Shown here piece after piece: positions 17,707 to 26,776 of a DNA stretch of 64,000 bases. Each line of letters begins with the position of its first letter. Position 1 is the stretch's first letter. Source of the stretch: Pyrinomonadaceae bacterium (lineage in GTDB: Bacteria > Acidobacteriota > Blastocatellia > Pyrinomonadales > Pyrinomonadaceae); assembly GCA_021463165.1 (NCBI GenBank), contig JAJTWY010000003.1, forward strand, positions 186,001 to 250,000, read 5' to 3'. The notes beneath the pieces were generated by a model. That model was not told the DNA's origin. It did no database searches and worked only from the letters and a program-made list of their open reading frames with translations. Both the position numbers and the translations under genes were made by a program.

Positions 17707-18966
17707 ATGGCGGTTATCGACCTAAAATGGGGGCTCGGCACGATACCGGTCGAATATGACCAAGATCTGGTGACCATTCTCGACGACAGAACGGAGCTTC
17801 CGGAACTATCAGATGTCGCGATCGGAGAAAAGCTGGAGAACCCGATCGGTTCAAACCCGATCGAAGAGATCGTCGGACGAGACGAGACCGTCCTGATAGT
17901 GGTGCCCGATGCGACGCGGCAAACAGGGTGCGGCCAGATGGTAAATCTTCTTGTAAGACGGCTGATCGCCAACGGCACGGCACCGCATGAGATCAGGATC
18001 ATTTTTGCGACCGGTATCCACCGAAAGGTAACTGAGGCGGAAAAGGCATTGATCCTCACGCCATTTATCGCTCAAAGGATTCGAACGATCGATCACGACC
18101 CACGCGATCTGATGCAGCTTGTCCGCGTTGGTGAAACGACCGGAGGGATTCCCGTTGAGCTGAACCGCGCATTATTCGAACACGATCACATAGTCCTCGT
18201 GGGCGGGGTCACATTTCACTATTTTGCCGGATTTACAGGCGGCCGAAAACTGGTCTGCCCGGGCCTGGCTTCATCGCGGACGATCTCAGAAACCCACAAG
18301 CTTGCTTTCGACTGCGAGACTCGGTCGCGACGAGAGCGAGTTGGTACAGGACAGCTCGAATGTAACGTAGTTCACGAGGCGTTTGTCGAGGCCGCGTCGT
18401 TTGCACGCCCGGCGTTCGCGATGATGTCGATCACCGATCAGTACGGGATTGTTGTAGATATGTTTTGTGGCGAATGGAGAACGTCGCACACGGCGGCGTG
18501 CGCGGCCTATGCACAGAGGTATTCGGTCGATATCACCGAAAAGCGCGAAGTTGTCGTAGCCAGCTGCGGCGGTTATCCGTACGACATTAATATGATCCAG
18601 GCGCACAAAGCTCTCGAAGCAGCATCGAAAGCGTGTATCGAAGGCGGGACTATCGTGTTTCTTGCTGAGTGCCGAGAGGGGACTGGGCGGGACGATTTTC
18701 TAAAATGGTTCAGCGACGATAGCAGTGACTCGCTGGCGACCCGTTTGTGCCAGAAATATCAGGTCAATGGTCAAACGGCGTGGAGTCTTTTGGAGAAGGC
18801 CGAGCGGTTCGATGTGAGGATCGTCACCGAATTCGACGCCTCGACCGCGGCGAAAATGCGGCTCAGGAAGATAGACGCCACTGAGATAGCTGGTATCATC
18901 AGTGGCCGAAAGGGTTATATTCTGACCGACGGGGCCAGGTACAACATCAGAGCGGCTAGCTCTTGA
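17707..18966 (+). CDS. LarA-like nickel-dependent racemase/epimerase (DUF2088)
   Basis: A 419-residue LarA-family enzyme. LarA racemises lactate using a nickel-pincer (NPN) cofactor bound to a lysine. The residues line up with the Lactobacillus enzyme by a small offset: R71 in PDATRQ, H105 in ATGIHR, H171 in FHYFAGFTGG, and cofactor lysine K181 in GGRKLVCPG. No larB, larC or larE maturation genes are in the window. LarA homologues act on diverse 2-hydroxy acids, so the substrate is open. The 3' end overlaps a convergent gene by 11 bases. Confidence 0.88.
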   Translation: MAVIDLKWGLGTIPVEYDQDLVTILDDRTELPELSDVAIGEKLENPIGSNPIEEIVGRDETVLIVVPDATRQTGCGQMVNLLVRRLIANGTAPHEIRIIFATGIHRKVTEAEKALILTPFIAQRIRTIDHDPRDLMQLVRVGETTGGIPVELNRALFEHDHIVLVGGVTFHYFAGFTGGRKLVCPGLASSRTISETHKLAFDCETRSRRERVGTGQLECNVVHEAFVEAASFARPAFAMMSITDQYGIVVDMFCGEWRTSHTAACAAYAQRYSVDITEKREVVVASCGGYPYDINMIQAHKALEAASKACIEGGTIVFLAECREGTGRDDFLKWFSDDSSDSLATRLCQKYQVNGQTAWSLLEKAERFDVRIVTEFDASTAAKMRLRKIDATEIAGIISGRKGYILTDGARYNIRAASS

Positions 18967-19477
18967 CCGCAAACGTTCTGGCAATTGAGTCAGTTTGATT
19001 CCGAATTGCACGAAGCGTGTCTTTGCCCCCCGTGAACCGCAAAATATAAACTGTGGAATCGTTCGCTTTAAGAAAATAGAATCGGCCGCTCATGTTTCGT
19101 CCGCGAGCGACATATTCGAAATTGTAGACGGCCCCCCGAAGTTTTCCTGTAAAATTCTCTTCACGGCCGGCAACAAAGCCCTGGCGGAACTGAAGCTTTT
19201 TTTCCTCATCTGCGAGTACGTCGGACAGGATGGTGTCCTTGGAGACTGTAACCTTGCGGATTTCCAGATGGCCGTCAGACCGATCGCCGTAAACGTACTC
19301 GACGTTCGGGCTCGTAGCGGAGGGCTTGATGGTCATCTTCCATTTCGGGTCAGGAATATTGAATGAATACTCGACTGAAGGATCTGCAAAGGTCAAGTCA
19401 TCCTGCGCAATCGAGGGAACTGCGTTCACGACCAACATTAACAGCACTAAAACAACGGAGAAGCTTACTGTCTTCAT
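18956..19477 (-). CDS. Secreted protein of unknown function
   Basis: A 173-residue protein with a signal peptide (residues 1-24, ending in SIAQ). The mature part looks like a single alpha/beta domain with DPSVEYSFNIPDPKWKM near the start and GRFYFLKANDSTVYILRFTGG near the end, somewhat like PsbP/Mog1-type folds, but I cannot make that firm. I chose the internal ATG at 19477 because it begins directly with the signal peptide. It converges on and overlaps the larA-like gene. Confidence 0.75.
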   Translation of the reverse strand: MKTVSFSVVLVLLMLVVNAVPSIAQDDLTFADPSVEYSFNIPDPKWKMTIKPSATSPNVEYVYGDRSDGHLEIRKVTVSKDTILSDVLADEEKKLQFRQGFVAGREENFTGKLRGAVYNFEYVARGRNMSGRFYFLKANDSTVYILRFTGGKDTLRAIRNQTDSIARTFAVKS

Positions 19478-19683
19478 TATTTTTTTCTCAGTATCTATGT
19501 ACATCCGTTATTCTAGCCTGCGGGGCCGAATAACAAAAATTAGATGTATAATGCCGATGCAATTGTTGTCTGGGGTGCCGGGAGTTGGCGGCAAGGAGAA
19601 TACTTTTTCGGCCTTTCGCCACAAGGCTACGTCTAAGTAACAGGGTAAATCCTGGAAATAACCGGATGCGAGGCGTTGTTATT

Positions 19684-21675
19684 ATGAGATCCTTCAAAAT
19701 ATTCTGTACAAAGGTCATTGTTTCGCTTGCTGTTGCCGCACTTCTGGCGCCGACGTTTGTCGTCCGTGCGGATACAAAAACTGAACGTAGGCCACTTACC
19801 GAGGACCAGAAGATACTTCACGTTCTCAATCGATTGGCATTCGGCGCAAAGCCGGGCGACATCGAGCGTGTTAGGACCATTGGGATCCAGCGATTTATCG
19901 AACAGCAGCTCGATCCGTCCTCGATCACTGACAATCTGGCTGAAGCGAGGTTGCGAAATCTTGACGTGTTCGATATGTCCACGGCTGAGTTATTTGCGAA
20001 ATACCCGAATCCGGGTGCATTGCTGCAAGCCGTCGAGCGGCAGAATGCCCGACAACCAAACGCCGCCGCCCTTCCAAACCCGGACTCGATGACCGAGCAG
20101 GAACGTCAGGACCGACAGGCTAAGATCCGCGAGTTATATCAGAAGTATGATCTTCGCCCCGCGAATCAGCTTATGCCGCAGATAACCGCTAATCGCGTCA
20201 TCCGTGCTGTTTACTCTGAACGCCAACTTCAGGAGGTGATGGTTGATTTCTGGCAGAACCATTTTAATGTTTTCTCAGGCAAGGCAGCGGTTCGTTGGTA
20301 TATTCCGAGCTACGAGCGCGACGTCTTGCGGAAGAACGCCCTTGGAAATTTCAAGGATCTCGTGGTCGGTACCGCACAGCATCCTGCGATGCTTTTCTAT
20401 CTAGATAATTTTGAATCCAGAACCCCAAATTCGCAGCCCGCACGCGGCAACCAAGTGGCCCGGCGCATTCAGCAGGCCTTGCGCGACGGCCAGCTTCGTC
20501 CGCAGGCCCGCGAACGTATAAAACAGCAGTTCAATCTCACGGATGCACAACTCGATGAACGGATCAAACAGGCTGGCCGGGCACCGCAACCACCTGCGAA
20601 CCAAAGGGCTGGGATCAACGAGAATTATGCTCGGGAACTGATGGAACTTCATACGCTCGGGGTCGACGGCGGATACACGCAGAAGGACATTGTCGAAGTC
20701 GCAAAGGCATTTACCGGATGGACGATCGTTGATCCGCGGGGATATCGCCGGGCGGCCGCAAGCATGATTAACGGTACCGAGGAACAGCGACTGGCCCGTG
20801 TACAACGCGGCGCAGGCATTCCAGATGATGCCGAAAGCGGCACTTTCTATTTCAATCCGCGTTGGCACGAACAAGGACCCAAGACCGTACTTGGACAAAA
20901 GATAGACGAAGGCGGCGTAAACGACGGCATGAAGGTGATCGACATTCTCGTCGCTCATCCTTCGACCGCAAAATTCATCGCGAAGAAGCTTGCCGTTAAG
21001 TTTGTCAGCGATACGCCGAGCGATGCATTGGTCGGACGAGTTGCCGGTGTTTTCAGCAAATCAAAAGGGGATATCAAAGCGACCTTGAAAGCACTTTTTA
21101 CTGATAAGGATTTCTTTAGTCCCGAGAATTATAGGGCGAAGATCAAATCCCCGTTCGAGTTGGCGGTGAGTTCGATCCGAGCGATCGGCGCCGACACAAA
21201 CGGTGGTGCACAAATGCTGGCTATGCTCAATAAACTTGGCGAGGTACCCTACGGGTATCAGGCCCCGACTGGCTATCCGGATACCGCCGAGGATTGGGTC
21301 AACACCGGAGCGCTGCTCGAGAGACTTAACTATGCGATCGCCTTATCGAGTAACCAGATCGCCGGGACACGGGTAGATCTGAAAAGATTCGAGGCAAAAG
21401 ACAAGACCGCGATCCTTGACAAGGCGGTTGGCTTCATACTTGCTGGAGAGATATCGCCGGTGACAAAAACGACTCTGGCCAAAAAGATCGAGCAACCCCT
21501 GCCCGAGGTCAAGGCTCCGAGTGAGGTCACGGATGACGTAGCCGTGCCCAACATGCGGCCTGGGCAGGCGGGGATCCAAGGGCGCCAGGCTAGGCTCCTT
21601 AGGCCAAGCGGCAATCCGGACGTGTTCAAGGTCGTAAGTCTTGTGCTTGGTACGCCTGAGTTTCAACGTCAGTAG
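19684..21675 (+). CDS. DUF1800 family exported protein
   Basis: A 663-residue protein with a signal peptide (about residues 1-28) and a full DUF1800 domain: HVLNRLAFGAKPGDIERVR at the start, MVDFWQNHFNVF, NENYARELMELHTLGVDGGYTQKDIVEVAKAFTGW, FYFNPRWHEQGPKTVLG and the C-terminal FELAVSSIRAIGAD region. The ATG at 19684 is chosen because it starts the signal peptide. The family is common in Acidobacteria, Planctomycetes and Bacteroidetes and is often followed by a DUF1501 gene, but not here. Function is not established. Confidence 0.92.
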   Translation: MRSFKIFCTKVIVSLAVAALLAPTFVVRADTKTERRPLTEDQKILHVLNRLAFGAKPGDIERVRTIGIQRFIEQQLDPSSITDNLAEARLRNLDVFDMSTAELFAKYPNPGALLQAVERQNARQPNAAALPNPDSMTEQERQDRQAKIRELYQKYDLRPANQLMPQITANRVIRAVYSERQLQEVMVDFWQNHFNVFSGKAAVRWYIPSYERDVLRKNALGNFKDLVVGTAQHPAMLFYLDNFESRTPNSQPARGNQVARRIQQALRDGQLRPQARERIKQQFNLTDAQLDERIKQAGRAPQPPANQRAGINENYARELMELHTLGVDGGYTQKDIVEVAKAFTGWTIVDPRGYRRAAASMINGTEEQRLARVQRGAGIPDDAESGTFYFNPRWHEQGPKTVLGQKIDEGGVNDGMKVIDILVAHPSTAKFIAKKLAVKFVSDTPSDALVGRVAGVFSKSKGDIKATLKALFTDKDFFSPENYRAKIKSPFELAVSSIRAIGADTNGGAQMLAMLNKLGEVPYGYQAPTGYPDTAEDWVNTGALLERLNYAIALSSNQIAGTRVDLKRFEAKDKTAILDKAVGFILAGEISPVTKTTLAKKIEQPLPEVKAPSEVTDDVAVPNMRPGQAGIQGRQARLLRPSGNPDVFKVVSLVLGTPEFQRQ

Positions 21676-21703
21676 GTGGCCCCAACTTTTTGTGACCCGA
21701 GCA

Positions 21704-21737
21704 ACTAGCCACTGGTTCAAGGTAACCAGTGGCTAGT
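21704..21737. repeat. Perfect 14-bp stem-loop
   Basis: ACTAGCCACTGGTT and AACCAGTGGCTAGT form a perfect 14-bp stem around a six-base loop, between the DUF1800 gene and the serine hydrolase gene. There is no following T-run, so a classic intrinsic terminator is not clear; it may be a REP-type palindrome or a Rho-associated structure. Confidence 0.6.
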
Positions 21738-21773
21738 CGCAGTTACTTGTAAAGTTGCTATATTGTCGAATCG

Positions 21774-22769
21774 ATGATGAGAATTATACCGACATTAATT
21801 GCGATCTGTCTCTCGCTGTGCACCATCGTTGTTTCGGCGCAAGGTATAAGTGCGACAAAGCTGGACTATGAAGGGGCGGCCAAGTATTCTCGCGAACACA
21901 ATGGAGTAGCCGTCGTAGTTGCGAAGGGCGACGCCATCGTGTTCGAGAACTACACCGGCGGCCGAGATCTCCCATGGATACTCGCCAGCGGAACCAAATC
22001 ATTCGTCGGCGTGATGTGTGCCGCCGCTATCGATGACAAGATTGTCTCCGGATTCGACGAAAAGGTTTCAGACACTATCACTGAATGGAGACCCGATCCG
22101 CGACGGTCGAAGATCACGATCCGACAGCTCCTCTCGCTGACAAGCGGGATCGACGCGGGCGATCTGCTCAGCGTGCCATCCTATGCTGATTCGGTCAGCA
22201 GTACGTCAAACTATGATCCCGGGACCCATTTTGAGTATGGGCCTGTACCCTTTCAAGTTTTTGGCGAGCTGATGACCAGAAAGCTGAAGGCGCGAAACGA
22301 GACCGTTAGCTCATATCTCAAACAAAGGATCATCGAGCCGCTTGGGATCAAGGTCTCCGTATGGCGGACCAAGGACGGTCAACCCTTACTGCCGCAGGGC
22401 ATAGCGATCACCGCGAAGGAATGGATCAAATTCGGCCTGTTCTTGAAGGATAGGGGCAAGTGGAAAGGTAAGCAGTTGATACCGGCAAGGCTGTTGGAGG
22501 AACTCACCGTCGGCAGCAAGGTCAACCCCGCCTATGGCCTTACATTCTGGCTTAATGCTGACGGCATCGGACCATCGGGCGATAAACGTCGCAGCCTCTC
22601 GGGAGATATCGGGAGGAAGCTGGCCGCAGCTTCTGACGTATATATGGCGGCCGGGGCGGGAAACCAGCGGCTCTACGTGATTCCGTCCGAAGACATTGTG
22701 ATCGCGCGATTCGGGGCCTTCGGTGAATATGATGACCGCGAATTTCCATTGAGATTATTCGGTCGCTGA
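21774..22769 (+). CDS. Exported serine hydrolase, class C beta-lactamase-like
   Basis: A 331-residue exported enzyme (signal peptide residues 1-23). The SxxK catalytic motif is S72-G-T-K75, and the second motif is Tyr-Gly-Pro in HFEYGPVPFQV. These place it in the beta-lactamase/DD-peptidase-like serine hydrolase family (AmpC/EstB fold). Many members are esterases or D-peptidases, not antibiotic-resistance enzymes. The KTG-type third motif is not obvious; the GAGNQRLYVIPSEDIV segment is at the expected position. It converges on the rhomboid gene with a 15-base overlap. Confidence 0.87.
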   Translation: MMRIIPTLIAICLSLCTIVVSAQGISATKLDYEGAAKYSREHNGVAVVVAKGDAIVFENYTGGRDLPWILASGTKSFVGVMCAAAIDDKIVSGFDEKVSDTITEWRPDPRRSKITIRQLLSLTSGIDAGDLLSVPSYADSVSSTSNYDPGTHFEYGPVPFQVFGELMTRKLKARNETVSSYLKQRIIEPLGIKVSVWRTKDGQPLLPQGIAITAKEWIKFGLFLKDRGKWKGKQLIPARLLEELTVGSKVNPAYGLTFWLNADGIGPSGDKRRSLSGDIGRKLAAASDVYMAAGAGNQRLYVIPSEDIVIARFGAFGEYDDREFPLRLFGR

Positions 22770-23471
22770 CCGCTTGCCGATCGCGAATACTTTGATCAAG
22801 GCAAGTCCCGCCAAGAATCCCCCAATATGAGCAGCATACGCCACTCCGCCCCCGCCGGCGGGCGTCAAATAGCCGATTATCAACTGGTATACTATCCAAA
22901 TACCCAATGCGATATAAGCAGGAACCGCAGTGACGAAATTGAAAATCACCGCCCGCACTGTGTTCGTCGGGAATAGGAGCAGATAACCGCCTAGAACCCC
23001 CGAGATAGCCCCAGATGCGCCAAGCATAGGGATCACCGAGCTTGGGTCGATAATGATCTGAGCTCCGGCTGCCGCGATCCCGCAAACGAGGTAGAACACC
23101 AAAAACCGAATACGCCCGAGCAAATTCTCGAGGTTATCTCCGAAGACGAACAGAAACATCATGTTGCCGAAGATATGCATTATGCTTCCATGCATGAACA
23201 TCGAGCTAAGGAAGTTGAAGTACACGGGAAGTGGCGTCGCGTATTGCGGGATCTGGGCCAATTCTCCGACCGGATCGCGGATGATCTGTGTCGTAGTTAG
23301 GTCGATCCCGGTCGTTATCTCCCGTGGGACGAGTGAAAACGCGTACGAGAACTCATCGTTACTCCCCAACTGCTGGAGCACCAAGAACACCAGAATATTG
23401 GTCGCGATGATTGCCCAGTTGACGATGGGTATGCCCGTCTGGCCTCGGTTGTCGTCACCTATCGGAAACAT
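22755..23471 (-). CDS. Rhomboid intramembrane serine protease
   Basis: A 238-residue six-helix membrane protease. The catalytic Ser is S153 in GASGAISG and the His is H215 in AYAAHIGGF; the FMHGSIMHIFGNM segment is the conserved region of helix 2. Rhomboids cut transmembrane segments of other proteins; the substrate is unknown. Lies just downstream (eight bases) of the symporter gene on the same strand, so may be co-transcribed with it. Confidence 0.94.
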   Translation of the reverse strand: MFPIGDDNRGQTGIPIVNWAIIATNILVFLVLQQLGSNDEFSYAFSLVPREITTGIDLTTTQIIRDPVGELAQIPQYATPLPVYFNFLSSMFMHGSIMHIFGNMMFLFVFGDNLENLLGRIRFLVFYLVCGIAAAGAQIIIDPSSVIPMLGASGAISGVLGGYLLLFPTNTVRAVIFNFVTAVPAYIALGIWIVYQLIIGYLTPAGGGGVAYAAHIGGFLAGLALIKVFAIGKRSATE

Positions 23472-23479
23472 TGCAACTA

Positions 23480-24997
23480 CTAGGTTCCCACTATCGGGTC
23501 AAGCCCGGTTACGGCTTCGAGTTCAGCTTCTTCACGTTCCCATTCCTCGTTGCGGAATGCACCTTCCCATTTCGCGATAACGACGGTTGCAAGACAGTTG
23601 CCGATGACGTTGATGGCGGTTCGCGCCATATCCATCAGTTCATCGACGCCCAGGATCAGGATCACGCCTTCGACGGGTAGGGCAAACGACGCCAGCGTAC
23701 CAAGCAAGATCACCAGTGAGGCACGCGGAACGCCGGCAACGCCCTTGGAGGTCAGCATCAGCGTGGCGAGCATGACGATCTGCTGGGTCCATGACAATTC
23801 AACGCCCGCTGCCTGCGCGACAAATATGGACGCCAGGGCCAGGTAAAGCGTCGTCCCGTCCAAATTGAAGCTGTAACCAGTCGGAAGAACGAACCCCACG
23901 ATACGACGCGGAACACCAAGTCGAGCCAAGTTTTCCATCGCTTTCGGCAGGGCTGATTCACTCGATGTGGTCGCAAACGCGATCGATGCGGGGGTCTTGA
24001 CCGCATTAAAGAAGTCGCGCAAGGGCACCTTGAACGCCAGGGCGATCGGCAGCAGCACCAGAACCGAAAATGCGACGAGAGCTCCGTACAGCGTCAAGAC
24101 AAGCGCCCCGAGGTTCTTTAGGACGCCTAACCCCTGTTCATTGTGGGCGATGGTATACGCCATCGCGGCACCGACACCCACGGGTGCAAACTTCATTACA
24201 TATTCCGTAAACCGGAACATAATATCGGCCAGTGATTGACACCAGTCCACGACCGCTTTTGCCTTTTTACCGATGGCCGTGACCGCGAGGGCAAATATCA
24301 CCGAGAAGACAACGATCTGGAGCACGTCACCCTCAGCCATAGCCTTTATTATCGACGTTGGCGACAGGTGGGCGATGATGTCGCCAAATGATTGCGGTTT
24401 TGCGGGCGGTTCGGCGGCCGTCAAGCCTTTTGATGTTGCTTCGACGGCTTGTGCCGCCTTTTGAACGGCGATCGCAGCCTGTTTGTCAGCTTCGACAAGA
24501 GCGGCCGGGTCGGTCGCCGAACGGGCCCTCAACTCTTCCACCTTTTTCCAGGCTTCTGACGACTCTTTCGTCAGGTCCTGAGCCTTCTTTGATAGGGTCG
24601 CCTTATCCTCGCCTTTTGCGATGCCGGCAAGCGAAACGCCGTCGCCGGGGCGAGTGATATTGACCGCAGCGAGGCCGATCACAAGGGCGATGGTCGTAAC
24701 TATCTCAAAATAAATGAGTGCTTTGACGCCTATGCGGCCGACCTGCTTGATGTCGCCAGTTCCTGAAATGCCAACGACTAGCGTCGCGAAGATCAAAGGG
24801 GCGATGATCGATTTGATCAGGTTCAAGAACAGCGTTGAGAGCGAACGGATAAAAGACAGCAGAGTCTGTGTCTCCATCCCGAATACATGATGGTCGCCCG
24901 ATTTAAGATCAAGCTCGCGGATCAACCAGCCGAGAAAAATTCCCAGCGCGAGTCCGATCATTATTTTCCAGGTCAAAGAGATCTTCGGAAGCTTCAT
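23480..24997 (-). CDS. Dicarboxylate/amino acid:cation symporter (DAACS) with helical insert
   Basis: A 505-residue GltP/DctA-type symporter that imports dicarboxylates or acidic amino acids with Na+ or H+. Family motifs are SSESALPKAMENL (the Ser-rich reentrant loop HP1), FVLPTGYSFNLDGTT (helix 7) and TSKGVAGVPRASLV (HP2). The start at MKLPKISLTW is chosen because upstream sequence is not conserved. Between helices 3 and 4 it carries an extra stretch of roughly 70 residues rich in Ala, Lys and Glu that should form a coiled coil outside the membrane; ordinary members have a short loop there. Confidence 0.92.
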   Translation of the reverse strand: MKLPKISLTWKIMIGLALGIFLGWLIRELDLKSGDHHVFGMETQTLLSFIRSLSTLFLNLIKSIIAPLIFATLVVGISGTGDIKQVGRIGVKALIYFEIVTTIALVIGLAAVNITRPGDGVSLAGIAKGEDKATLSKKAQDLTKESSEAWKKVEELRARSATDPAALVEADKQAAIAVQKAAQAVEATSKGLTAAEPPAKPQSFGDIIAHLSPTSIIKAMAEGDVLQIVVFSVIFALAVTAIGKKAKAVVDWCQSLADIMFRFTEYVMKFAPVGVGAAMAYTIAHNEQGLGVLKNLGALVLTLYGALVAFSVLVLLPIALAFKVPLRDFFNAVKTPASIAFATTSSESALPKAMENLARLGVPRRIVGFVLPTGYSFNLDGTTLYLALASIFVAQAAGVELSWTQQIVMLATLMLTSKGVAGVPRASLVILLGTLASFALPVEGVILILGVDELMDMARTAINVIGNCLATVVIAKWEGAFRNEEWEREEAELEAVTGLDPIVGT

Positions 24998-25118
24998 ATT
25001 ATTTGTGTGACTTGCAGGCTCGCAGACAACGGCCAAAAGTTCTTGTCGAAAATGCGGATTTTGTGAGTTTAGCAGAAATGACCGCCTTTTGGTAAATTTG
25101 TTACGATTGAAGTCAAGA

Positions 25119-26543
25119 ATGTTCGAATCGATACATTTCAACGCAAAAGGCCGGGCAACCACAGAGGCTTCGAACCCGGAGGTTTTAGCCAAGTTAAGGC
25201 TCATCGTGGGCGACGAGAACGTCGTCGTTGACCCCGATCGTGTCGAGCCCTACGGTGCCGATGCCGTAAAGGAGAAATTTCCGCCTGAGGCGGTTGTCTT
25301 TCCCGAATCGACATCTGAGATGGTCGAGATACTAAAGCTCGCCAATGAATATATCTTCCCGGTTACGGCACGCGGCGGCGGTGTCGGATATACGGGAGGT
25401 GCGGTGCCGGTCGATGGCGGCATCGTCATCGGTACCGACCGGATGAAGAGGATCATCGAGATCAATACCGACGATCTGTACATCACCTGCCAGCCGGGCC
25501 TTACGACCTACCAGGTCCAGCAAGCCGTGGCCGAGAAAGGGCTAATGTTCGCTCCCGATCCTGCGTCGTATAAGGACAGCTTCATCGGCGGCAACATCGC
25601 CGAGAACGCCGGCGGTATGCGCACGCCGAAATACGGTGTAACGAAGCACCATGTTCTCGGCCTTGAGGTCGTGACCGCAACGGGCGAGATCATTCGCACG
25701 GGCGGCCGAACCGTCAAGAACGTCGTCGGCTTCGACCTAACGGGGCTGATGTGCGGCAGCGAAGGAATGCTCGGCATCATCACCGAGGCGACCCTTAAAC
25801 TGCTTCCGATGCCCGAGGCGACATCGACCGTCCGGGCCAACTTCCATTCGATGGAGGCCGCTTGCAAGGTGCTCACCAAATTCACGCCCCACGGGCTGCT
25901 GCCAATGGCAATGGAAGTCATCGACAAGTTCTGTGTCGCGGCAGTCGAGGAGAACTTCGCCTTCGGGCTGTCAAGAGAGGCCGAGGCGATACTACTCGTT
26001 GCGGTCGACGGCTCGCGCGATGAGGTGGAGCGAAACGCTGTCCTGATCGAGCAGATCGTTGCCGAAAATGGCGGCTTCGACGTTCTGCGGGCCCGATCGA
26101 AAGAAGAAGAGGACAAGCTCTGGGACGTTCGCCGTGCCATCTCGCCGAGTTTGATGAAATACGGCACGCTCAAGATAAATGAGGATGTCGTAGTGCCGCG
26201 TTCGAAGGTGCCGGTGCTGGTTGCCGAGATCGAAAGGATCGGCCGGAAGCACGATACCTTTGTCGCGAATTTCGGACATGCCGGTGATGGCAACATCCAT
26301 GTCAATTTCGTCGTTGACCGTGATGATCCCGACCAGATCGCCCGTGCCCGAAAATGCGTTGCCGAAACATTCCAGCTTTCGGTCGACCTCGGCGGCACGA
26401 TCTCGGGCGAGCACGGCATCGGCTACGTCAAATCGCAGTACATGCATTACGCCATCGACAAGCCGACGCTCGATGTGATGAAAGGCATCAAAAAAGTGTT
26501 CGACCCTAAGGGCATCTTGAATCCGGGGAAGATGTTTATTTGA
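25119..26543 (+). CDS. FAD-linked oxidase, GlcD/D-2-hydroxyacid dehydrogenase family
   Basis: A 474-residue flavoprotein of the glycolate oxidase GlcD/D-lactate dehydrogenase family. The FAD-binding segment includes TARGGGVGYTGGAVP and FIGGNIAENAGGMRTPKYG; the C-terminal domain has NFGHAGDGNIHVN and GTISGEHGIG, which hold metal and substrate. It oxidises 2-hydroxy acids such as glycolate or D-lactate. No glcE or glcF partner follows, so it may pass electrons independently. The LarA-like racemase elsewhere in the window could supply D-lactate, but that is speculation. Confidence 0.9.
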   Translation: MFESIHFNAKGRATTEASNPEVLAKLRLIVGDENVVVDPDRVEPYGADAVKEKFPPEAVVFPESTSEMVEILKLANEYIFPVTARGGGVGYTGGAVPVDGGIVIGTDRMKRIIEINTDDLYITCQPGLTTYQVQQAVAEKGLMFAPDPASYKDSFIGGNIAENAGGMRTPKYGVTKHHVLGLEVVTATGEIIRTGGRTVKNVVGFDLTGLMCGSEGMLGIITEATLKLLPMPEATSTVRANFHSMEAACKVLTKFTPHGLLPMAMEVIDKFCVAAVEENFAFGLSREAEAILLVAVDGSRDEVERNAVLIEQIVAENGGFDVLRARSKEEEDKLWDVRRAISPSLMKYGTLKINEDVVVPRSKVPVLVAEIERIGRKHDTFVANFGHAGDGNIHVNFVVDRDDPDQIARARKCVAETFQLSVDLGGTISGEHGIGYVKSQYMHYAIDKPTLDVMKGIKKVFDPKGILNPGKMFI

Positions 26544-26569
26544 ATCAACCTCGTGATAACATGATTCGC

Positions 26570-26776
26570 ATGAGTAGTATCACTCTTCAAGTAACGGATG
26601 ATGAACTCGTTGAGGTCGCTAATGCATACGGTGTTTTGCAGAGGTTTCTCGACAAAGTTGTCTCGCCGAATGAGCTTTATCGATCGGAGTTCTTAAGGGG
26701 ACTTGAGGAAGCTCGCGCGGACGTCGGCAGCGGAGCATATTCAGAAGTTAAGACCTTTGACGAATTTACCCAATAA
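26570..26776 (+). CDS. Probable antitoxin of a RelE-type pair
   Basis: A 68-residue acidic protein with ITLQVTDDELVEVANAYGVLQRFLDK at the start, looking like a short dimerisation segment, and an acidic C-terminus that could cover a toxin. The ATG at 26570 is preferred over an ATG three codons earlier and a TTG overlapping the upstream gene; no clear ribosome site distinguishes them. It overlaps a RelE-like gene, the usual antitoxin-toxin order. I do not recognise the family by name. Confidence 0.6.
   Translation: MSSITLQVTDDELVEVANAYGVLQRFLDKVVSPNELYRSEFLRGLEEARADVGSGAYSEVKTFDEFTQ

Noticed and set aside
21774..22769. Serine hydrolase considered as an antibiotic-resistance beta-lactamase
   Set aside because: The SxxK family is broad and the third motif is unclear; sequence alone does not support resistance.
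25508..26419. Minus-strand open frame of 303 codons over the GlcD-like gene
   Set aside because: Ser/Thr-rich antisense artefact of the GlcD coding strand, without domains.
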